Below are positions 1-14,284 of a DNA stretch of 64,000 bases, one piece after another; the stretch's first letter is position 1; each line of letters begins with the position of its first letter. A program made the position numbers and the translations under genes. This DNA is from Antennarius striatus. Lineage: Eukaryota > Chordata > Actinopteri > Lophiiformes > Antennariidae. The notes under the pieces are model-generated. The model was not told the DNA's origin. It saw only the letters and a list, made by a program, of their open reading frames with translations, and ran no database searches. The stretch is from assembly GCF_040054535.1 (NCBI RefSeq), contig NC_090784.1, positions 1,815,001 through 1,879,000 on the forward strand. The letters run 5' to 3'.

Positions 1-1130
1 ACATAATGGTGCCAATAATGCATTCATCTGTTCGCTGTTTGTGGACCAGCAGACAGCAGCATGTGATGGTGTGGAGTGATATGAGGAAACGCCGCTCAAG
101 CTGCTGCTTTATTTTTGATCGGGTCAAATTTGACTTTTAGCATTTGGATAAACAGAGGATTGAAAAAGGCACAAAGAGTCTCTTAATCTTTGTTGTTTAT
201 TTAAACTGGTGAACATTTTGTATTTAATAATTCTAGTATTCCCTTAGGGAACTGAAGCTCTCTTCAGTTTGACTATTCTGACTATTAGGCATCTTCCTCT
301 TTAATAATCCTAGAATCTTCTCCGTGACTTGTCACTGACAGACGGGCGGATAGGCATTTTATGAAAGAGCAAGCAAGTGAGGCAAAAATGCAACACTCGC
401 AAAAGGTCATCATCACCCAGCGGGTCTCCTGTGATATTTTCATTAGCGAAGTGAAAAACGCCCACTCCGTCACACTCAGCTCTCTGTGTCTGTGCACCCC
501 CTTCAGGCGTGCTGCAGCAGCCCCCACTGGTAACACTGTGGCAGGCATGATGGAGGGGAGTGAAGAAGGGAGGCAAAGTACAGCAGGAAAACACGCAGAG
601 GAAAAGGAAGGAAAGGGGAAATTATAGGGAACACACCCGGGGGTAAAGCAGTCGAGAAAGGAAGAAAGAAACGGAGAATTAAACTCCAACACAAAGAAAA
701 GGCAGACAGAGGAAAGGAAATGCAGAAATAAGACAGGAAAGGAGAGGGGGAGATAAGAGACTTCATTACAAGGACATGTCTCTGGCTAAAGCTAGGAATC
801 AGATAGGCTCTGATTGTTTTTTCTTAGATACACTCTAATCTCCCTGATCTCCAAACAGTGCTGTAATTGGATTCTTCTGGGATGATCAGAAAAAACTGTC
901 CTATTAACTGCTGTCTTTTTTTTTTTGTTTCCAAACAACGAGAGAGAGAAAGATGATAACCCAGAGGACAGATTTATAGGAAGATTCCTGATAAGAAATC
1001 ACATTATTTTCTAATAATTAGACGTGATATTGTAAGAGAGACTCACATATTGTGTCTTAAATATCTGTCCACAAATCAACTAAATGTTTAAACAGCACTG
1101 CGTGGTTTGCTTAGGTCTTTATTTAATTTT
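1..1130. other. Gene-free start of window
   Basis: No coding region is recognised. From about 545 to 765 the plus strand is strongly purine-rich (runs of GGAAAGG and AGGAAAGG), and this strand asymmetry explains the long open frames there. No splice-bounded exon or family motif was found. A run of T lies at about 918-928. Confidence 0.5.
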
Positions 1131-1135
1131 CAGAA

Positions 1136-1935
<800 letters not shown>

Positions 1936-2128
1936 TGAGTCCTTCTCTTTCTGTCTCTTTCTCAGTCATTGTACTGTTTCTTTGTCATCTATCTCTGTCG
2001 TCTCTCTGTCTCTGTCTTTATTTCTCTCATTTTTGTGTCTCTTTATTTCCCTCTCATCTCTTCCCACTCTCTTTCTTTCTCTCTTTCCCTCTTTCTTTCT
2101 CTCTTTCCATCTCTCTTTCTTGGTCTGG
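1936..2128. repeat. Polypyrimidine tract (CT-rich low complexity)
   Basis: The plus strand is almost entirely C and T (CTCTCT and CTTTCTTT units) for nearly 200 bp, so the complement is polypurine. Open frames here are Ser/Leu/Phe-rich artefacts. It abuts the LINE fragment that follows. Confidence 0.85.
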
Positions 2129-2154
2129 TGACGGATGTGAGCCCTTCATGAGAG

Positions 2155-2600
2155 TCTTTCTACAAGCCGCCGTTAACAAAAAAGGTTGGGGATCTCCTAT
2201 GGAGGATTTCACACAGCACTGTGGCCGTCAACAGTTTTATTTCGAATATGCTGGAAAACTGACGCAGACAAACTGTTTTTGCTGCTTCCTAGAGGGTGAG
2301 AGAAACTATGTTTCTGTTTTTTAGAGAGAATCGGTCGTGTTTTTGACTAACAAAAAAACATTATTGGTTTGAAACACAAGACGAATCAAAACAAGGATCG
2401 ACAGATTCTAAACTTTCTTCTGGGCCAAGCAAAGACGGCGATTCATCTAAGCAGGAGGGAAAAGGTTGAAGGTTGGTCTGACTGCAGTGCAGACGACATT
2501 TTAAGAAGAATGTGTCAAATCTCTTTTGGATTTTGTGCCAACGTGACCATCATGAATAAACGTGATGTTAAAAATCAAATCAATCTATCATTCCCTCTCT
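2155..2600 (+). mobile_element. L1/Tx1-like LINE, 3' end fragment
   Basis: From 2,160 the plus strand reads YKPPLTKKVGDLLWRISH, the conserved segment near the C-terminus of L1/Tx1-type ORF2 proteins (PPL-K-K--DLQWRI-HG). It then decays through stops. The tail at about 2,525-2,575 (TTTTGTGCCAACGTGA followed by ATGAATAAACG) matches the tail of the copy at 59.9 kb, so both are 5'-truncated copies of one family. Internal boundaries are approximate. Confidence 0.75.
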
Positions 2601-3640
2601 CTGTTGTCTTTCATTCTCTCCATCATGATCTTTCCACTTAGTGAACAGGACCACAGGTAGTTTTTTTGTCTCTGCTGGTTTGATTCTTCTTTTTGGACAG
2701 GCACAGCTTTGGCCACACAGCCTACTGCCTCTATTTTCATTGATATACTCCACACATCCAGAACAACTATTCTGAGCTTGTTTCTCCTAGCTAGTATTAG
2801 CTGCCTGGTCCAGTGGAAGCAACACAGGCTGAGAGGCAGGCTCCTGTTTCTGCCTGTTCAGTTCATGAATCGTGTTTCAGGAGGCTTCAATCCATCCCTG
2901 TTGTTTTGTTCTCCTCCGTCCAGCTCGGGTTGAAGGCCTCCGGCATGTTAGTGGGCACAAACTCTTCACTCTTTAACAGAGCTGACGAAGAATGAATTGA
3001 ATGAGGGAAATTTACCTGTATTCAAGATGAAAAACCAGTCTTTCCCAAATTATTTACAATACAGTCAAATAATCAGGTAAACTCTAATGTTCAGGTAAAC
3101 TAACATTGATTTGGTACAATTTCATTCCATTTCCTTTTCACATTATTGATTTGATTTGTTTCCTCTATCTTAAACTTTTGCATACATGTCCATTTCGTCC
3201 ACCCGTCCTATCTCCTTCGATAGTGACCTCTAGCTTCCTTCAGTTATTCCTCCATCAGCGTTGCATTTGTTTCCCTCTGCTGCATCACAGGACTCTCTCT
3301 CCACTTTCTCTGATTGACCACCATTTCAAAAGCAGCAGCCAAGGTTATTTGGCAGTCGCCACAGAGCACGCTTGTTTTTCTGTCGACGACACTCTGCTAT
3401 TCTAACGAACTCCAGTAGAGAGAGTCCATTGAATTGTTTTGAAAAGAAGGTCAGCAGAGTCCCTCTTTCTCTCTGTCCTCTGCCTTTTTTAGACATTGAC
3501 AAAGGAGTTTTAAAAGAGTGCCTACACTGGGACAGGATGTGCCCGGCTGTAGACAGGATGTACACCTCCTGCTATAGGATACTAAAGCCACTCTGGACCG
3601 CTCCAAGGGGCAGTGAGGGATAGTTAAATGCTATATCTTT
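2600..3640. other. Unassigned intergenic sequence
   Basis: No gene or repeat family is recognised. Open frames of 60-100 codons occur on both strands but show no domain or splice logic. Confidence 0.4.
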
Positions 3641-3649
3641 TTTTTTTCT

Positions 3650-4516
<867 letters not shown>

Positions 4517-6370
4517 AAGGCCTCCTGCCAGGCAGTTCAAAACTCAGCATCCTTCTACCAATATATGCACTATCTCTCCTCTGGACATGTCCAAACCATC
4601 TCAGTCTGGCCTCTCTGACTTTATCTCCAGAACCTCTAACATGTGCTGTCCCTCTGATGGACTCATTCGTGATCCTATCCATCCTGGTCACTCCCAGAGA
4701 GAACCTCAGCATCTTCATCTCTGCTACCTCCAGCTCTGTCTCCTGTCTTTTCCTCAGGGACACTGTCTCTAGACCAAACAACATCGCTGGTCTCACCACA
4801 GTTTTGTACACCTTTCCTTTCATTTTAGCTGAAACTCTTCTATCACACATCACACCTGACACTTTCCTCCACCCGTTCCATCCTGCCTGGACACGCTTCT
4901 TCACCTCTTTTCCACACTCTCCATTGCTCTGGACTGTTGACCCTAAGTACTTCAAATCCTCCACCTTCTTGATCTCTTCTCCCTGTAACCTCACTCTTCC
5001 ACTAGGGTCCCTGTCATTCACACACATGTTCTGTCTTACTGCGGCTAACCTTCATTCCTCTCCTTTCCAGGACAAACCTCCACCTCTCTAGCTTCTCCTC
5101 CACCTGTTCCCTGCTCTCACTGCAGATCACAATGTCATCTGCAAACATCATAGTCCATGGAGATTCCTGTCTAACCTCGTCTGTCAGCCTGTCCATCACC
5201 ATAGCAACAAGAAGGGGCTCAGAGCTGATCCCTGATGCAGTCCCACCTCCACCTTGAACTCCTCTGTCACACCTACACACACCTCACCACTGTCTTACAG
5301 TCCTCATACATGTCCTGCACCGCTCTAACATACTTCTCTGCCACTCCAGACTTCCTCATACAATACCACAGTTCCTCTCTGGACACCCTGTCATCAGCTT
5401 TCTCCAGATCTACAAAAACACAATGCAGCTCCCTCTGGCCTTCTCTGTACGTCTTTTAGGTCACCCTATGTTCCTGCCTTTTTTGGAAGAAAGTATTCAC
5501 TACAGCCATTTCCATCCTTTTGCAAAGTCAACCACCATCTGTCCTTCTGCGTTCCTCTCCTGGATACCAAACCTGCCCATCACCTCCTCATCACCTCTGT
5601 TTCCTGCACCAACATGTCCATTGAAGTCTGCTCCAATGACAACTCTCTCACTTCTAGGTATGCTCTGCATCACTTCATCAAAGTCCGACCAGAATTTCTC
5701 CTTCTCCTCCAGCTCACATCCTACCTGTGGAGCATACCCACTAACAACATTGAACATCACACCTTCTATTTCTATCTTCACACTCATCACTCTATCTGAC
5801 ACTCTTTTGACCTCCAGGACATTCCTAACAAACTCCTCCTTCAAGATAACTCCTCCTCCATTTCTCCTCCTATCTATACCATGATAGAACAACTTGAACC
5901 CTGCTCCTAAACTTCTAGCCTTGCTACCTTTCCACCTGGTCTCCTGGACACACAGTATGTCTACCTTCCTCCTCTGCATCATGTCAACCAACTCTCTACC
6001 TTTTCCTGTCATAGTTCCAACATTCAACGTCCCTACTCTCAGTCCTATACTCTTGGTGTTCCTCTTCTTCTCTCTTCCTACGAACACACTTTCCTCCTCT
6101 CCTTCTTCGACCAACAGTAGTCCAATTTCCACCGGTGCCCTGTAGGTCAACAGCGCCGATGGCGGTCGTTGTTAACCCGGGCCTCGACCGATCCGGTATG
6201 GAAGTCATAGGTTTGATTCGCATGTTTGATTTGACAAAAGTTCTACGTCGGATGCCCTTCCTGACACAACCCTCTGTATTTATCCGGGCTTGGGACCGGC
6301 ACAATAAGACACTGGCTTGTGTCCTCTTGCGGCTACAAGAGGACACAAGCCACATGCCTACATGTAAGGC
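4517..6370 (-). mobile_element. RTE-clade (Expander-like) LINE, internally deleted
   Basis: Read on the minus strand. About 6,150-5,500 encodes an APE-type endonuclease (LRVGTLNVGTM, CVQETRWKG, VIGADFNGHVG motifs). About 5,435-4,517 encodes the back half of the reverse transcriptase (VFVDLEK motif A, FADDIVICS catalytic box) and the C-terminal [15 protein letters not shown] to [13 protein letters not shown] segment. The linker and front half of the RT that a full element has between these parts are missing at about 5,462. Stops and frame changes make it non-functional. The 3' end is lost at the microsatellite. The second copy at 34.6-36.05 kb agrees closely. Confidence 0.9.
6313..6352. repeat. 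Perfect 17-bp inverted repeat (hairpin)
   Basis: The left arm TGGCTTGTGTCCTCTTG (6,313-6,329) is matched base for base by the right arm CAAGAGGACACAAGCCA (6,336-6,352) around a 6-nt loop. It lies at the 5' end of the minus-strand RTE LINE. Confidence 0.95.
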
Positions 6371-6419
6371 ACTGTCTCCAAATCACAAGTTTTCAAAGAG
6401 ATTTAACACGTTTTAAGTT

Positions 6420-9400
6420 CAAACATGAAAGATCCTGAGAGTTTTCTGGTCAGGCTGTGACTGAATGACCTCCATAAAGACCATACCTTCACAAAGGCCC
6501 AGCAGTCTTACATCTGCTAAACTCTCACCAAACAGCAGCTAAGTGAAGAAACATATTTCTGTCCAACAGATGTGGATTATAATCCAGACCTGCACACTGA
6601 TAGATTACACTGCCATACAAACTGTTTTATTTTCTTCTACATCACAAATTTTTGAAATTATGGAAAATATCAGCAATGCTAACAAAAATCTTGATGATGT
6701 TTTTCTGACCTAACCTGTGACCCAGCCAGCTTTCTGTATTTATAGCATTATAAAACAGATTTCCAGAAAATACATGATGTATTCATTTTAAGGAAAGCTT
6801 TTAAAAAAAAATCCTGGCGTCACTCTAACTGGAGTCGTAGAATTTATGGGTTCATCCGTCCAGTCCCTTCAGCAACAAATAAACATGACCTGCTCAGTGA
6901 AATTAATCATTTATATGACTCTGCTGATCCGTCATGTTTGCATTTAGATAGTAGTGGTTTGGTCACAGATAAGGCAGATAGTGGATGGTGCTAGACACCC
7001 CCTCGGTCTGCCCAACAAGTGGGCATGGTCATCCATCTGAATAGGATTGGTTAAAATGACAGCCAACAAATAGGATTCTGAAGATGCCCAACGTGCTTCA
7101 CCCGGGTAAATGTAAGAGCCAATGGACCACCGGCCAGATGCAGCATCATCCACCCATCATGGATGGAGGACAGATGGATGGACGGTGGAGGTTTTCCACA
7201 GGGATTAAAATGACTACTGGTACTACTTTCACACAAGAAAAAATACTGAGGGTATTGGTGGACTAAGAAACAGAACATTCTTCTGTTGTCGAATGCTTTA
7301 TCGACCAGTGTGACCACAACACCAGGACTGGTCCTAGTGTCGTCACCTCGTTGGTGTGAACCTGGGTTGATGGCGATGCATCAGTACACATTTAATAACA
7401 GCCTGCTTGTGTGAAGAAGAGGGTCTTTTTCAAACAATGACCTCACTTTAATTATTGCAGTTCATGCCACACTGAAGAATACTAGCATGATTCAACAGTA
7501 TTGACTGCATCAAATAAACTGCACATTTTATTAGGCAATTCTGTGTATCTGAATACAGCAGCACATGTGTGAGATCTGAGCTTCATGCATTTTGTCCACA
7601 TGCAGACAGCTGAGCAGCTGCTCCTCTAACTATGTGTCTGTTACTGGTCATCTATGCCGTATCTTTTTCTTTGCAGCATTTTTATTTACTGTTTTATTAA
7701 TTTCTTTTATAGTTATTGTTTCTAAATGCCACTGAAATTACAGCAGCTTAAAAGATTTATTTAATCGTACCCTATTACCTATTACCTCATTACATGCAGC
7801 ATCAATGACATGTCAGCGATCCCGCTCCATCTCCAGGCATCATAGGCCTGAGACTGTCGCAGTGGCAGAAATACAGTACATACATTCTAATTAATACACT
7901 CATATATTTACACCCTTTATAAATTGACATTGTTTAAAACTATTCATATCCCCTATTCATAGCACATAATACATGGTAATTGCTAAATGAGTCACACAGA
8001 GATAAAAGGCACAGAATAATCCCACTTTAAGGTGTTGTCATTCGTCCCATTTAGAATCACTTTCTTCCTCGCCGCTCTCCTGCAGTATATAATCCAGCTC
8101 AGTATTAAAGGCTTGCCTCCCGCCAGCAGCTGACGGTGCAGCGTCGTATCTCCGCTGCTCGATGCACACAATAGAAAACAATAGAGTTGGATAGAAGTCA
8201 TGCAGAGGTCAGTGGCTCTCCCTGTGAGATGAGTGGGAATCTGTTCTCTCCCTTTCTGGCTGACGGGGAGAAGGAAATAAGAACGGGGCTGACGTGCCGC
8301 TTCATTCCCTATTTAAAAATGTGTTGAATTTTTCCAAATGTAATGTTAATTCTGTTCAGGTCAAAAACTAACTACCAGCTCTCCTTTACACCTTTGGATC
8401 CAGTCAGGTTGATGACTGCATGACGGTATTCGTGATGTGTCTCTCTACAGTCAAATCTACTTCTGTTTTATTTTGATGCTCAACTTCAACATTCAAGCTG
8501 ATGGCCGTCAGAGCTGAATGGAGCGCTACAGGGAGAGGGATGAAGAGGGTTTCTCATCCAGTCCTTGAGAAATTAAATTACAAATTGATCAAAAGAAATG
8601 TTTTTATTTGAGCCACAGTTCAAGTTTAAGGTAGCAATGGACTGATTGAGAAATTCAGACTTGAGTTCTGAAATCTGTCCATTTGTTGATTCACACTGTT
8701 CATAAGGAGTCACACACTGTTAGCATTTTGCTGGTAGATTTTTTTCTGCTTACCGTTCATCCAGATGTCTTCAGTTTCACTCTTTTGTTGGTAGTTTTAA
8801 GAGGAGCTGGTATATTCTATCTGCCAGAAAGGAGCATTGGTTCTTTACATTTATATTTATATGTAAAATGTATACACGTATGCTGACATTCTCTTGCAGC
8901 CCTGGGCCTCAGTGATCAGAAAATAATTGTTGGCTCTTTGAATATTTTCTTCTTTTTTTTTAAACTGAAATGTGGTTGTTTTTTTTACATTTCTATTATA
9001 TATTGTGACAAAACTATAACAAACATCTGGTTAGGTTAAGTCAAAGCCTAAACCAGGTGTTCTAGTGTCCATCACATGATCATGGCAGCACTTGATGCTT
9101 TACAGTCTATTAATTCTGGATTTATGAATGCACATCCTATATAACATATATTAAAATATACATATTATTGATTTATTTTGTGAGTTTCTTGTTCTTTCAG
9201 TAATCTTTTAAATTCAAGGAATTTTCAGCCTTGTTTTTTTACAGATTCAATATTATACTCTAAAAAGTTCATGTTCAGATTTCATCTGTGAAGTGTCACG
9301 GTGAAAACACTACTTGGATTGTGTTTGCAAACCCCGGTGCTCCAGCTCTCTGATCAAAACTTGTGTTGCCTAAAATGCAAACGCATTTAAGTTTGCCATA

Positions 9401-9770
9401 CCTCTTTCTGGCAGTGGGTGTGGCCGAGGCTTTACTCCCATCTGTGGGTAGAACAACCCTGAGCTCCTGTATTGTCTCGTTTTGATGATGTCATAGCTGG
9501 CCTCAGATCAGGATGGTGCTTCACAGGAAACAATTCATGACAAACTGACACCAGGAAACGGAAGGCAGGAGGTTCTGTTGTATTTTACATAATATGGGAC
9601 CTTTACTTTTTAGTTGCACACAGACACAGTTACACACAAAGATGTTCTGGAGAAATCTACCTGCCTCATAAAATAGTGGTGTAACAGGCATATAGACTCA
9701 CCAGGAGGCGGTGGCACCAATACGAAGTAAGAGTGCTCATGTCGACATACCCGTTGAATAATAGTGGGTG
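6420..9770. other. Gene-free stretch; one candidate conserved element
   Basis: No exon or clear transposon was recognised. Sequence around 7,780-8,270 is of balanced composition and free of repeats, has several AT-rich homeodomain-type cores and a TATATAAT-like stretch, and reads like a conserved non-coding element; conservation cannot be judged without alignment. The rest is AT-rich. Confidence 0.35.
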
Positions 9771-9774
9771 CATT

Positions 9775-10105
9775 TCACAAAGCAGGTTTAGTGGAAAACC
9801 TGGTTAAGTTAACACTGAAATTAGGGAAAATCAGGATTTTCGGTGTCACAAAGGGAGGTAACTTAACCCAGAGTCAGAGCAGTTATCTTGTCCAGTTTCA
9901 TTATGGGAGGTAAAGTGAACCTCTGGGTTTGTTACCGTGGTAACAGACTCTCTGACGCTAACCTGGTCGGGAGCAGGTTTTATTCCACTAACTCAGGGTT
10001 TCCTCTGACTCCGCCCACTTTCACAGTCGTTCACACCGTTTCATTTGACCTTACATTTTACCAACGTAAGGTTTTATATATAAATCTGTATTTTATAGGT
10101 ATTCA
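9775..10105. mobile_element. Interspersed repeat resembling a fish Harbinger-type element fragment
   Basis: The text CACAAAGCAGGTTTAGTGG, AACCTGGTTAAGTTAACAC, TGTTACCGTGGTAACA and GCTAACCTGGTCGGGAGCAGG resembles a widespread fish DNA-transposon family, probably PIF/Harbinger. This rests on general recognition only. Ends and family need a library search. Confidence 0.35.
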
Positions 10106-10197
10106 AAGTCAGAGAGGCCAGACTGAGATGGTTTGGACATGTCCAGAGGACAGATAGTGAATATATTGGTAGAAGGATGCTGAGTTTTGAACTGCAG
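10106..10197 (+). mobile_element. RTE LINE fragment (92 bp)
   Basis: This stretch is nearly identical to 35,786-35,875 of the RTE copy further on: both read AAGTCAGAGAGGCCAGACTG through GGATGCTGAGTTTTGAACTG. It is a short 3'-region fragment with no coding value. Confidence 0.85.
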
Positions 10198-10934
10198 AGT
10201 TTTGGTGCTGCAGACCGTGTTTCTGATGTGGAGGTCTGGGTCTGTTCCTGACTGTTCCTGACTCTCAGATGTATGGTCTTACCTGAGCAACAGACTAACG
10301 TGGTAAAGATTTGTACTATAATTCACTTTTAATTGTTTAATCCACTCTAATTAATCTCACCGAAAAACAACACCCGGAGGTGAGCTGACAGTGGGAGGTT
10401 TTCAGGTGTTTGTGTTCAGGGCCTGTACACACATATACTGTATATGCATGATTCAAAAACTAACTAGAGTCTGCCACTAATTTCCCTGCGGGGATTATCA
10501 TCAGTATATAAAATAAAATTTTTTTAAAAGTATTCCACCAGAATGTGAAGCAATGGGAAAAGAACAATCAGTAACATGAAATATTAGACCACCTTTGTTT
10601 TCTTCAATTTCTTGTGAACTTCTGTTTCTTTTTCTTTTTCTTTAGTAACTCCTGTGTGAATCATGTGACTAAAAGACAGAATATGAAGTCTGGAATGCCT
10701 TAAAGCAGTCATAAGCAGTACAATCCCACAGCTATTGTCAGGACTCGAACACGACTGACAGGAGCTACATGTCGCTCTTGATTTCAGTTCTTAGATAATT
10801 TAGATATACGCAATGGTAATACTTTTCTCAGTTGTTTTTGTAACATGCTATGCCTATTTACTGTTTTATTTACATTACATTAAAGCATTCAAACATGTTT
10901 TGATTAATTTTTATGCTTTATAAAACATTTATGT
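10198..10934. other. Unassigned AT-rich sequence
   Basis: No gene seen. At about 10,480-10,500 the text TTTCCCTGCGGGGATTATCA resembles the hairpin-like 3' tail of a fish LINE/SINE family, also seen near 34,545 and 53,858. Confidence 0.35.
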
Positions 10935-11060
10935 CTGAATTTTTGTGGGCTTGGAACGGATTAGGGCATTAGCATGGAAAACGCGTCTCTACTTACGTAA
11001 TTTTCTACTACGTAATTTCTTCTGGAACCAATTAATTTCGTATGTAGAGGTACCGCTGTA
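10935..11060 (-). mobile_element. Tigger/pogo-like terminal fragment
   Basis: On the minus strand this reads CAGCGGTACCTCTACATACG followed by AAATTAATTGGTTCCAGAAG and so on. CAG-GGTACCTC is typical of Tigger/pogo-type (Tc1/mariner superfamily) terminal inverted repeats. No transposase and no matching second end were found. Confidence 0.5.
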
Positions 11061-11099
11061 TTCCAGTACTGTTGATGAGACACATTTTGACCTGTAGGT

Positions 11100-11990
11100 T
11101 CCATTGTGGCTGCTGAGCTGTCAGCTTCACAGGTTAACGCAGTCATTAAAATGTTGCTCACAGGACAGGGGGGGGGGTGTCGAGGCTCCTGTTTGCTCCT
11201 GTTGCTTTTATCTCTCGCGTTCCTCCTACATCCAACAACCGGCTCATTAAAACGTGAGCAGGCCGACATTCCACCTGAACTTTTTCCCTCTCGCCGCCAG
11301 GCTCAGAGGTAGTCGGGCAAACTCTGAGAGAAATGGCTCGACTGGCAAACGGGCTTTTTGATGAGCGTTTCAGTCCCTCACCCCAAACATGCCTCATTAG
11401 TAGTTCAGTCGAAGCGCCTACCTCTTCCCCTCCCCCTCCCACCAGGCCAACAAAAGCATGCTTTCTGTCTCTCTCCCCATCTCCCATCTCTGCCCCCCCC
11501 CCCCCCCTCCTGTTTTTCAGCACTAATTAGCTGGCTTCTCTCTCTTCTGTGCTTCCCCAGTCACATCTCAAAGGGAGACGGATATGATTTTTCTTTAACC
11601 CAAAGGCCAACTTAATCAGCTGAATTAATGACTTTATTACCCGTTAGGCTCCAGGCCATGCAACACATTTCTCTCCAATGCCCAGTGCTCCTCTCTCTAG
11701 CTCACTGCCACTCCTCTCTTCACCCCCCCTGCAGGAATTTTTATATTTCAAAAATAGTAGAGAAGGAGAGGTGCAGAGACGAGGCAAAGGGTGGTGGGAA
11801 GTACTCATGAGAAATGTCATCAGACAGGACTGGAGTCAGAAGTACGACCTGATCACCTCCTCCTGGGTGTCGACGGCTGAGAGCCACGCAATGAACACGT
11901 CACAGGTAAAACAGGGAATACAGCGTGTTTCCTACAGTTTGTTACATCTACAACATTGATGAGGTCATTGAATTATTATCTTAAAGGAGG
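11100..11990. other. Gene-free stretch with a poly-C run and possible conserved DNA
   Basis: A C-run lies at about 11,494-11,508. The sequence around 11,330-11,690 (AGCACTAATTAGCTGGC, TTAATCAGCTGAATTAATGAC) resembles conserved non-coding DNA with homeodomain-type cores. An exon-like interval at about 11,735-11,905 is treated under rejected items. Confidence 0.35.
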
Positions 11991-11991
11991 C

Positions 11992-12010
11992 ATACACACA
12001 CACACACACA

Positions 12011-12063
<53 letters not shown>

Positions 12064-12086
12064 TCACACACACACACACACACACA

Positions 12087-12164
<78 letters not shown>

Positions 12165-12166
12165 CA

Positions 12167-12233
<67 letters not shown>

Positions 12234-12280
12234 ACACACATACACACACACACACACACACACATACACACACACACACA

Positions 12281-12320
<40 letters not shown>
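11992..12320. repeat. (CA)n microsatellite, about 330 bp
   Basis: Almost pure CA dinucleotides with occasional CT or TA interruptions. All long open frames here (His/Thr or Cys/Val runs) are artefacts. Confidence 0.99.
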
Positions 12321-12321
<1 letters not shown>

Positions 12322-12324
12322 TAG

Positions 12325-14055
12325 CAACAAAGACGGCCACGACAGAGCCCATCACCCTACAGCTCCTGATCAGATGACTGACACAGTAAGTTGGTTGATG
12401 CATGCTCGTATGTCCGTCCGTGTATTACCTGAGTAGACCTAGTAGACGCCACTGTTAACTGTTAACCTTCTCCTTTACCTGACAAACTAATTGATCCCAA
12501 ACAGTAAAATAAATGACTCAGAGAACCTTTGTCCTCAAGAGCTGCTGCTGTGATCGGAGAAAGCAGCAGCCTCCGTGTGCACAGAGGTCTTCACAATGAC
12601 GTCAGTGATAACCGGCACGAAGCTGGAGGCTGCTCTTAAAGTCCTCAATTAAAAAAAATAGGATAGAATTATGTTATGAAGGCAAGAGTGCAATGAAGTC
12701 CTGTACATATAAGCAGCTACAAGACTAAATGCTAAGCTCAGCGTGCTAACATGCTCACTATGATGTTAGGTGAATAAGAGACAATAAGAATCATGACACA
12801 AGGAATCAGATCCAGATATAATGGGACGCTTTGAGAAAGGATGTGTAGGGTGATCGGCCTGTGTTTGCTAACCTCTGGTTGTTACACTGGTGAAAACGTT
12901 AAGAGTTGAACACTTGAAGTTTATTACGAGCTAATCGTAGATGAAGTAGAGATGAAGCTGTTTAGGTTTAAATGTCTTGATTGCACGTGTTGAATTAAGA
13001 GGGAATTTTGTGAAGTTATACGATCTATTTCCATCAAATGATCTTTTTTTTATTAATCCATTGTGATGTTTGATAATTTGAATTTTGTACTAATTTTATT
13101 TTGTGTGGTTTCCAAGGGGTAGGAGAGCTTTATTTTGACAGGAGCATGTAAGACAAATGTTAATGTTGAAATTTTCTATTTTCTATTTTTTTATCAGTTT
13201 GGATTTTGCTCCTTTTTCCCCCACTGCCATTTACTGCAGAATTTTCTGGGGACAAAAAACAAAACAAAAACCTGAATCAGGTTGTATGTCACAAAACTCT
13301 TATTAACAGTAGCTTAAACGACTACCATGTTGCCTGTTCTGAAAATATGTTTTATTCATTTATATATATGAACGTCATTAACCAGGAAGAAAGTGTCATT
13401 GATACTAAATTATCTGTTATCAGTGTCTTGTTGGAATACAACATATAACATTTATATTTCCAATCTTAATATGAGAAAAAAGAGACTCTTTTACTTTTAC
13501 ACAATTCATACATTAAAACCGTGTTTTAATGAAATTCCAACTGTAATACTGAGGAGACCAGAAGTACCTCACTGGTATTTCTGTGCAGCAAAATGGAACA
13601 AAGATCAGCATCATCAGGCAACACTAAAGTATAAAAGCCTTCAGGGTGGGATCAGGATCGTCTTCAAATCATTTTAAGCATTTCTGGTTGTTTTCCTTAT
13701 ATTAAATATTCCTCCAGTATATCAGGCTAAATATGGATGTGAGATACAGCCCATTATACCGACTGATGATCCAGCTATTGACTACACTTCTGAACAGCAG
13801 ATGAAATGTCAAAGGATGAGTAGTTCTCATTAACAGTTGTACAGCCTGAGAAGATGATTATACAGGTGAGAAATAAAGTGTATGCACAGAATTCAAAAAC
13901 AGAATTTCCACATTCACTTCGGTGTTCCTATATCCGGGTTATCACCGTCACTAATTACCAAAATATAGACTGCAAAGCCGTTTACACCGTGGAACTGATA
14001 TCTGAGTCCTTTTACATAGGCATCATTTTGGGGGTTTTTTTTTTACTCTGACTGC
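12325..14055. other. Unassigned intergenic sequence
   Basis: AT-rich, with no gene, RNA or transposon recognised. Open frames of 80-94 codons near 13,206-13,677 have no motif and are not convincing. Confidence 0.4.
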
Positions 14056-14060
14056 AGGAT

Positions 14061-14075
14061 ACACACACACAGACA

Positions 14076-14158
<83 letters not shown>

Positions 14159-14198
14159 CACACACAACACAAACAGACACACACACACACACACACAG

Positions 14199-14236
<38 letters not shown>

Positions 14237-14278
14237 CACACACAACACAAACACACACACACACACACACACACACAA
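14061..14278. repeat. (CA)n microsatellite with higher-order duplication
   Basis: CA tract interrupted by recurring CAGACACGCGCACAC blocks and ACAACACACACAACACAAAC blocks. Each block type occurs twice, so the array grew partly by duplicating larger units. Confidence 0.97.
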
Positions 14279-14284
14279 CCCGTT

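Noticed and set aside
285-766. Overlapping open frames on both strands
   Set aside because: Produced by the purine-rich strand bias at 545-765; no motifs.
11735-11909. Exon-like interval with CCTGCAG acceptor, open frame ending in NTSQ and a GTAAAAC donor
   Set aside because: The encoded residues match no family I know, no partner exon was found on either side, and chance GT/AG pairs are common.
11956-12403. His-Thr and Cys-Val repeat proteins
   Set aside because: Translation of the CA microsatellite; the same holds near 14.0-14.3 and 15.7-16.0 kb.
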